Below, one piece after another: positions 58,970-64,000 of a stretch of 64,000 bases of DNA; position 1 is the first letter of the stretch, and each line of letters begins with the position of its first letter. The position numbers and the translations under genes were made by a program. The DNA comes from Candidatus Methylomirabilis sp. (GTDB lineage: Bacteria > Muiribacteriota > Ozemobacteria > Ozemobacterales > Ozemobacteraceae), in contig DYKG01000004.1 of the NCBI GenBank assembly GCA_020722725.1, positions 25,283 through 89,282 on the forward strand, written 5' to 3'. Below the pieces are notes generated by a model. That model was given only the letters and a program-made list of their open reading frames with translations. It was not told the DNA's origin and searched no databases.

Positions 58970-60610
58970 ATGAAAAATAAGCATACACGATCAATTTTGA
59001 ACATTTTTATGCTTGGGCTGGCTATTTCTGCGATTGTAATGATAAGCATGCTTGAAGCAGAGCCGGTTAACGAAAAAAGCTCTGAATATTTCAGTCAGAA
59101 ACCAACGATCGGTAATCTGAAGCCCGACCAGTTCGATGCTGCCTGGACCACCTATCCCCGGTTCAACGACCGCACCCATTATCAGGTACAGCTTAACCAC
59201 AGCCTGTACGGGTCATCATTGAAAACCCTTAATACTACGGTAAAACACCTTGAACCTGGCGGAAACTACGAAGTTGCCGTAGTAACCTACCAGGATGGCG
59301 TGGTGGTAGGCGTTTCAAGTGCTGTTACACTTCTGATGCCCCCTGGTGCTCCCACCGGTGTAACCGTATATGACATTGCTTCGTCTGGTTTCAAAGTTAT
59401 CTGGCAGCAGGTCAGCAGTGCCCTTAAATATCGGGTTTACCGTTTTCCTGACCAGCTGCTTGCCGAGGTGGACGAGCCGGCAAACAAGGCATCTGTAGCC
59501 GGTTTGAACCCAAGTGAAAGATTCAATATTTTTGTTACTTCAGTTAACTCAAGTGGCGAATCTTACCCGTCTGAATCTCAATTGGTGCAGCTGTTACCGC
59601 CTCCCCCGGCTCTCAGTATAGTCGAGCAGGAAATCGGGCAGACCTGGGTCGGCATTAAATGGAACGCCATCGAAAATGCCACTGCTTATCGAATCATTGT
59701 CAACGAAGCCGAAGTCGCCAATCTCGCATCGGGCACGCTTGCTTATAGAATCGAAAACCTCGCGGCGGGAACCACCGTCAGCATAAAAATGCGTGCCGAA
59801 AACACTCAGGGCCTCTCTGAGGAATCTGAAGCCATAATTGTTCAACTGCTCCCCGCAACCCCATTTCTGGCAGTAACCGACATTTCGTCGTTTTCATGCA
59901 ATCTCCAGTGGTCGATTGCCACCGGCTCGACTTATTACAAGGTTTTTGAAAACAATGACTGGTGCATTCAAAATCTGCCCGCATCCAACAATCAGTTTAC
60001 CGTCAGCCAGTATGTCACCCCGGGAATGACCGCAACTTACACCATCAAAGCCGGCAATGGCACCGGTGAGTCAGAATTTTCAAACGCGGTTGTCGTAACT
60101 TTCACCAGCTCGTCAGCAACCCGCATCGAGCCACTTGCATCAGATCTTTTACCCGATCTTCTACAGGCAAACGGCAGTCGCCTTGGCGAAGCCTTGCGTG
60201 GGGCACCGCTGGTAACCGTTTATTTTCCCCATGATCTTACCGGTCTGGAGCTCTCGCTTGAGGCGACCTGGCTTGACCGTCTTTCTTCAGATACGAGTCT
60301 GCGAAAGGTTCAGTTCATGGGCATTTTCACTGTCGGGCCAGGCTTCTTTAAAGCGGCACGCCGTCATAACATGAACTGGAAAACCCCGCGCAACAATTCT
60401 GATCGCTATTATCTGCCGGGAAATCTGCCGCTGGTACGTTTCTATGACAGCGATGGCTGGTTGCGCCGCATGACCCGGGTGTCATTGTCGATTCTTACCC
60501 CAGAAGACGTTTTCAAAGAATTGCCGGAAGCTTTCGAGAGCGAATCTGATCTGATTCAACTTTACCAGGAAGACAGAGAAAACTTCGAAACCCTGCACCA
60601 GACCCCTTGA
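58970..60610 (+). CDS. Secreted protein with several fibronectin type III-like repeats
   Basis: A 546-residue protein. An N-terminal signal or anchor (MKNKHTRSILNIFMLGLAIS) is followed by three to four FN3-like domains of about 85 residues. Each opens near PGAPTGVTVYDI, PPPALSIVEQEI or PATPFLAVTDISS and has the W and Y-R/K-V-Y core positions. A distinct C-terminal domain (about 390-545; VTVYFPHDLTGLELSLEATW) may be thioredoxin-like but has no Cys pair. It is likely a surface adhesin or structural protein. ATG 58970 is preceded by GAGG; 58934 and 58961 are alternatives. Confidence 0.75.
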   Translation: MKNKHTRSILNIFMLGLAISAIVMISMLEAEPVNEKSSEYFSQKPTIGNLKPDQFDAAWTTYPRFNDRTHYQVQLNHSLYGSSLKTLNTTVKHLEPGGNYEVAVVTYQDGVVVGVSSAVTLLMPPGAPTGVTVYDIASSGFKVIWQQVSSALKYRVYRFPDQLLAEVDEPANKASVAGLNPSERFNIFVTSVNSSGESYPSESQLVQLLPPPPALSIVEQEIGQTWVGIKWNAIENATAYRIIVNEAEVANLASGTLAYRIENLAAGTTVSIKMRAENTQGLSEESEAIIVQLLPATPFLAVTDISSFSCNLQWSIATGSTYYKVFENNDWCIQNLPASNNQFTVSQYVTPGMTATYTIKAGNGTGESEFSNAVVVTFTSSSATRIEPLASDLLPDLLQANGSRLGEALRGAPLVTVYFPHDLTGLELSLEATWLDRLSSDTSLRKVQFMGIFTVGPGFFKAARRHNMNWKTPRNNSDRYYLPGNLPLVRFYDSDGWLRRMTRVSLSILTPEDVFKELPEAFESESDLIQLYQEDRENFETLHQTP

Positions 60611-60612
60611 AA

Positions 60613-60654
60613 ACCTATACGGTCATTGAGCCTGCAACGCAGGTCGAAATGACC
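60613..60654 (+). repeat. 42-bp structured repeat, copy 2
   Basis: ACCTATAC then GGTCATT/AATGACC as the outer stem and CCTG/CAGG as the inner stem. Compared with copy 1 (45235) the outer stem changes GC to AT pairs on both sides. It starts 2 bp after the stop of the FN3 gene. Confidence 0.65.
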
Positions 60655-60662
60655 TGAAACAA

Positions 60663-60705
60663 AGCCCGGCCACTTCGACCTCTTGAAGAGTCTCAGTGAC
60701 CGGCT
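60663..60705. terminator. Imperfect long hairpin between convergent genes
   Basis: AGCCCGGCCACT pairs with AGTGACCGGCT (one bulge and one wobble), with CTCTT/AAGAG in the loop. There is no T tract; it may be a processing signal or terminator for either convergent gene. Confidence 0.4.
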
Positions 60706-60728
60706 ATACACAACCAGTTTCTTTTAAC

Positions 60729-63700
60729 TTATTCAGTAATCTTCATTACGAAGCTTTCTGAATGGCTGTTGAATTCAGGAGCATACATGCACTGAATTTC
60801 AGCCATGCCCGACTGATAAACGCCCTGATGCTGAACCCTCAGTTCATATTCGAATACATAGACGCCCTTGGGCAGGTAATCAATATAGAAATGGGTTGCC
60901 GTATCCCTGGTGGCTTCATAATATGCCAGGCCATCCTGATATTTATACTGTGAAAGCACACTGGTTGGCTCCATTCCGCTGCCGCGCTGGTCTTTCATGT
61001 GAATGTATTCCATGTCACGGTCGGTGCGCAGTTCGATGCGAACAACCAGCAGATCCCCAACTTTCAGGCTGTCGCCAACCGGAGTAATGGTCGGACCCTT
61101 ATCGGTATCCTTTTTGACGAACAGGGTCTTTTTAAGTTTGAGGTTGGTTTCGTGAGGCGTCACTTTGCTCATATCTTCGAGATACTGCCAGTGAACCGCG
61201 CCCCAGGCAATTCCCGCATCTTTTTTGACCACCTCAATGTTACCCATTTCCGGCTTAACTTCAGCGCCTGAGTAAATTTTCTGGTAGTAACCGGTTCCGG
61301 CTTCGACCTTTTCGGGCTCAACCATGGCGCCGCCAAGATAAACTTCGACAAGCTTATCTGAAGCCAGCAGGTCGGTTCCGCGAAGAAGCAGCGCATATAC
61401 CGCATCGGCGGTAGCCTTGGTGGTTTTCCAGTTCTGCGTCTGTTTCTGCTTGAGCAGCCAGATTTTGCAGTCTTCAACCATCTGTTTGTCATTGGCAACT
61501 TCATCGAAAAGCTCGATCATAACGGCTTGAGTTTCAATCTCGGCACGATACCACCAGAACGAGATTTCGTTTTCGCGCCAGAAACTGCCCATTTCTTCAT
61601 CGGTTACGCTGCGCTCTTTGATGCTGTTTACGATATCGCCCGGAACCTTTTTGTCGCCAAAACGCTTAAGTGCAATTGCCATGTGACCCTGGGCAAGTCT
61701 TGAACCAACTCTCAGCCATTTTTCTCTGGCTTCGTCGAGGAAAAATTCAACTGCGGTTCTTGCGTTGGCAGGTATCGGCCGTTCTTTCAGGAAAAAGCTG
61801 CGGCCATAGAGATACATCGCGTAGGTCGGGTTGATATTGCAATTCTTCTGGTAACCGGGGTGTTTGATGATTTCACGATATTCCCGATCGATCCAGGCGT
61901 CGAGATAGTTCAATGACTTGAGCGCCATATCGACGTTCACATCGACACCAAGATGCTGCATGCGTCCAAAACCGGTCATTATATACAGGGTAATGAATGA
62001 ATTGGGATACCCGCCGGGGAACCAGGGGAATCCGCCGTCAGAAAGCTGGTAAGCTTCTAATTTTTTCATCGACCGGCCCATTTCGCTTTCAATGCGGTTG
62101 GTGTCGAAAAGAACGCCGATTCGATGTTTCTGCTCGGTTTCATTCTTTGCATCGAGAACCCATGGAGTTTCAAGCAGAGCTACCGATTTCAAATGTTCAT
62201 TTTTCTCAAGATTTGAATACAGGGCCTTGCCGCCCTGGGCTTCTTCCGCCTTCCAGGTATCAAAAACCTTTTTGATTTTCTTGTCTGAATTGGCAATGAA
62301 GGCAGCGATCCGGTTAGCGTAAATACGGTTGAAAATCTGCTCTGAACATTCATGAGGATATTCAAGCAGATATGGCAGAGCCTGAACCGCATACCACGCC
62401 GGGTTAGAAGTTACTTCCACGGTTAGGCCCTGGTGTTCAAGTGTTTTCGATGATTTTGATTCAACCAGCTTTTTGAAGGTGAATTTCTTCTTTTCGTTGC
62501 CTTTAATCGGCAGGGGCAGAGACTCGGTTACGAAAATGCGGCTCGAAAGTATCGGCAGCATTCCTTCTTCACCGTCAGAAAGATTGCTGGTTGCTCCTAC
62601 CACCGTATATTTAACCATTCCCGGGGTATAAGGAACCGAAAGTTCCCATCCGAAACCCTTTGATTCTCCAGCCGGAACACTGAATTCAAAAACATTTTCA
62701 CTGAGCCTGAATTCTTCATTGCGGTTTTTATCGGTTACCGGATCCTGCAGAGTCAGGCGAATCTTGCCCTTCTGCTCAACATCTGAAAGGTTGGTAACTT
62801 TGGCAGTAAACCTCAGTTTGTCGCCTTCACGCAGAAATCTTGGCGGGTTGGGCTGAACCATCAGGTCTTTCTGAGTTACGGTTTCACCGATCAGGCCACC
62901 CGCCTGGGCATTGTTGCCATGGGCAAAGCCCAGAAATTTCCAGGTGGTCAGGGCTTCCGGAACGGTGAATTCCATGGTTACCACGCCTTCTTTGTCTGTC
63001 AGAAGGTGGGGAAAGAAAAAAGCCGTTTCATTCAGATTGCTTCTCGCCGAAACCTTGTCAAGATCTGGCTCGGGGCCTGCTGCTTTTTCTGGTGCTGCTT
63101 CCTGAGGAGCATTTCCTGGTGCGTCTTTTTTCTTCTCTTCAATGCTTTCAATTTCGGCAAAACCGTCGGCCATATCGGCTCTCTGCATCACGGGTGCAGC
63201 AGCTTCAGACATCATCAGGCCTTCTCGGTTCATTGATGCCATTGGTGCGGGCGGTACTGCACCAACTGAAAATCGCATCGATTTTGATCTGGGCATGTCA
63301 TCAAAAAAATAATTTAAAAAGTCATTTTGAATGTTCCATGGCAGCTGCGGATAGGTTCTGGTGCCAACCCCGGAATAATTGTTCAGGTCATTGCGCCAGC
63401 AGTAAAGGCTCGAATTGTAGTTGGTATAAGTTGGATTGATGTAATTCCGATCCTGATAGAAAAAGCTGAATCCGTTCATCCAGCCGTGGGCCGCAAAAGC
63501 GTCGAGACTGGCGTCATACATGGCAGCCAGCATTTCTATTGCCCCGGCTTCAGCCTCTTCTCCAGATATCTCAATTTTCCAGGTGTCTTTCTGCCCGGGC
63601 ATAAGCTTTGATGACATGTGGGCAAACTTCAGATTCAGCTGCTTATTGGTCCAATTGATCGGTACATACTGAACATGATAGTATTCACGGTTTTCTTTAA

Positions 63701-64000
63701 CCTGCATGATTCGAATATTGAAGCCCCCACGCATATCTTCAGTGATTGGAACTTCAATCGCGACTTTGTTTTCTGCCGGGTCGGTCCAGAATGATTTGAG
63801 CAATTTGCGGCGATGCTCAACTTCAATGTAAGCCGGGCCCCTGTCATATCCGGTTGCCCAGAAACCTTTGTATGTGTCTCCCGGTTTGGCTGGGCTACTG
63901 GTTGTGTGATAAAAGAAGGGAACTTTGACCGAGAAGTTCTTCGCTTTATAATCAACAACCGTGAAGTTAAATATATATTTAACCTGATTGTTGTAGCGGT
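60729..64000 (-). CDS. Alpha-2-macroglobulin family protein, C-terminal part (N-terminus outside window)
   Basis: The frame stays open to base 64000, so at least 1090 residues are visible and the start lies beyond the window. There are macroglobulin/bait-type beta domains first. A Pro/Ala/Glu-rich spacer follows (about 62,990-63,230), then the TTWKFLGFAHGNN block, and the thioester region YPHECSEQIFNRIYAN (near 62,340) with the C-x-E-Q pair retained. An alpha-alpha toroid (FPWFPGGYPNSFITLYIMTG) and a C-terminal receptor-like beta domain complete the visible part. Bacterial members trap invading proteases in the envelope. Its usual partner, penicillin-binding protein 1C, is not in view. Confidence 0.88.
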   Translation of the reverse strand, partial: RYNNQVKYIFNFTVVDYKAKNFSVKVPFFYHTTSSPAKPGDTYKGFWATGYDRGPAYIEVEHRRKLLKSFWTDPAENKVAIEVPITEDMRGGFNIRIMQVKENREYYHVQYVPINWTNKQLNLKFAHMSSKLMPGQKDTWKIEISGEEAEAGAIEMLAAMYDASLDAFAAHGWMNGFSFFYQDRNYINPTYTNYNSSLYCWRNDLNNYSGVGTRTYPQLPWNIQNDFLNYFFDDMPRSKSMRFSVGAVPPAPMASMNREGLMMSEAAAPVMQRADMADGFAEIESIEEKKKDAPGNAPQEAAPEKAAGPEPDLDKVSARSNLNETAFFFPHLLTDKEGVVTMEFTVPEALTTWKFLGFAHGNNAQAGGLIGETVTQKDLMVQPNPPRFLREGDKLRFTAKVTNLSDVEQKGKIRLTLQDPVTDKNRNEEFRLSENVFEFSVPAGESKGFGWELSVPYTPGMVKYTVVGATSNLSDGEEGMLPILSSRIFVTESLPLPIKGNEKKKFTFKKLVESKSSKTLEHQGLTVEVTSNPAWYAVQALPYLLEYPHECSEQIFNRIYANRIAAFIANSDKKIKKVFDTWKAEEAQGGKALYSNLEKNEHLKSVALLETPWVLDAKNETEQKHRIGVLFDTNRIESEMGRSMKKLEAYQLSDGGFPWFPGGYPNSFITLYIMTGFGRMQHLGVDVNVDMALKSLNYLDAWIDREYREIIKHPGYQKNCNINPTYAMYLYGRSFFLKERPIPANARTAVEFFLDEAREKWLRVGSRLAQGHMAIALKRFGDKKVPGDIVNSIKERSVTDEEMGSFWRENEISFWWYRAEIETQAVMIELFDEVANDKQMVEDCKIWLLKQKQTQNWKTTKATADAVYALLLRGTDLLASDKLVEVYLGGAMVEPEKVEAGTGYYQKIYSGAEVKPEMGNIEVVKKDAGIAWGAVHWQYLEDMSKVTPHETNLKLKKTLFVKKDTDKGPTITPVGDSLKVGDLLVVRIELRTDRDMEYIHMKDQRGSGMEPTSVLSQYKYQDGLAYYEATRDTATHFYIDYLPKGVYVFEYELRVQHQGVYQSGMAEIQCMYAPEFNSHSESFVMKITE

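Overview
This window is a gene-dense bacterial chromosome segment with no rRNA, tRNA, CRISPR array or insertion sequence that I could find. Several proteins carry lipobox or Sec signal peptides. There are large secreted repeat proteins, a partial alpha-2-macroglobulin and a D-ornithine mutase set. This suggests an uncultured, probably diderm, anaerobic or fermentative heterotroph. The mix of chemosensory genes, ornithine mutase, dipeptide import and alpha-2-macroglobulin would fit a candidate phylum such as Riflebacteria, but that is a low-confidence inference.

Layout. 1-114: acidic repeat tail of a gene that starts outside the window. 131-5526 (minus): a compact operon with three glycosyltransferases, a lipoprotein, a zinc-ribbon-like protein and a membrane protein. 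5503-9469: small unknown genes, a NIF3-type PII-like domain, a prolyl oligopeptidase and a HAD phosphatase. 9556-19414: a complete five-gene peptide ABC importer followed by a secreted esterase-like protein and a GH31 glycosidase. 19415-24122: a patchwork of gene remnants between intact genes (BtpA family, L,D-transpeptidase, VTT membrane protein). 24232-30477: a response-regulator/PEP-pyruvate-binding fusion and small genes (rhodanese, MOSC, Cys-rich PAS, Mpv17-like).

30608-42004 is a chemosensory operon: STAS, CheY, a CheA-like protein whose ATPase domain is degenerate, one chemoreceptor, CheW, CheR, CheB, CheD, a free-standing HPt protein, and a CheA kinase that lacks its own HPt but carries two motifs resembling the MshEN c-di-GMP-binding motif. 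In effect CheA is split, with two HPt donors and one active kinase. 42647-49725 encodes D-ornithine 4,5-aminomutase (OraS, OraE), a GlmL-related accessory protein, ornithine racemase and alanine racemase. 50234-58697 holds a beta-CASP nuclease, a pseudouridine synthase, a hybrid histidine kinase, a lipoprotein with an apparent ATT start, and zwf-pgl of the oxidative pentose phosphate pathway. 58970-64000 holds an FN3 surface protein and the C-terminal part of an alpha-2-macroglobulin.

Two themes stand out. First, at least six genes survive only as pieces: HDOD, pentameric ligand-gated channel, GH13 amylase, metallo-beta-lactamase fold, ABC-F and an FAD oxidoreductase. They look trimmed by deletions, and no mobile element is nearby. 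Second, intergenic regions carry short structured repeats. One 42-bp element occurs twice with compensatory base changes in its stem, and a G+C-rich palindrome occurs three times. Recognisable promoters are sigma70-like, often with an extended -10 of the form TGC-TAnnAT. Several starts appear to be TTG.
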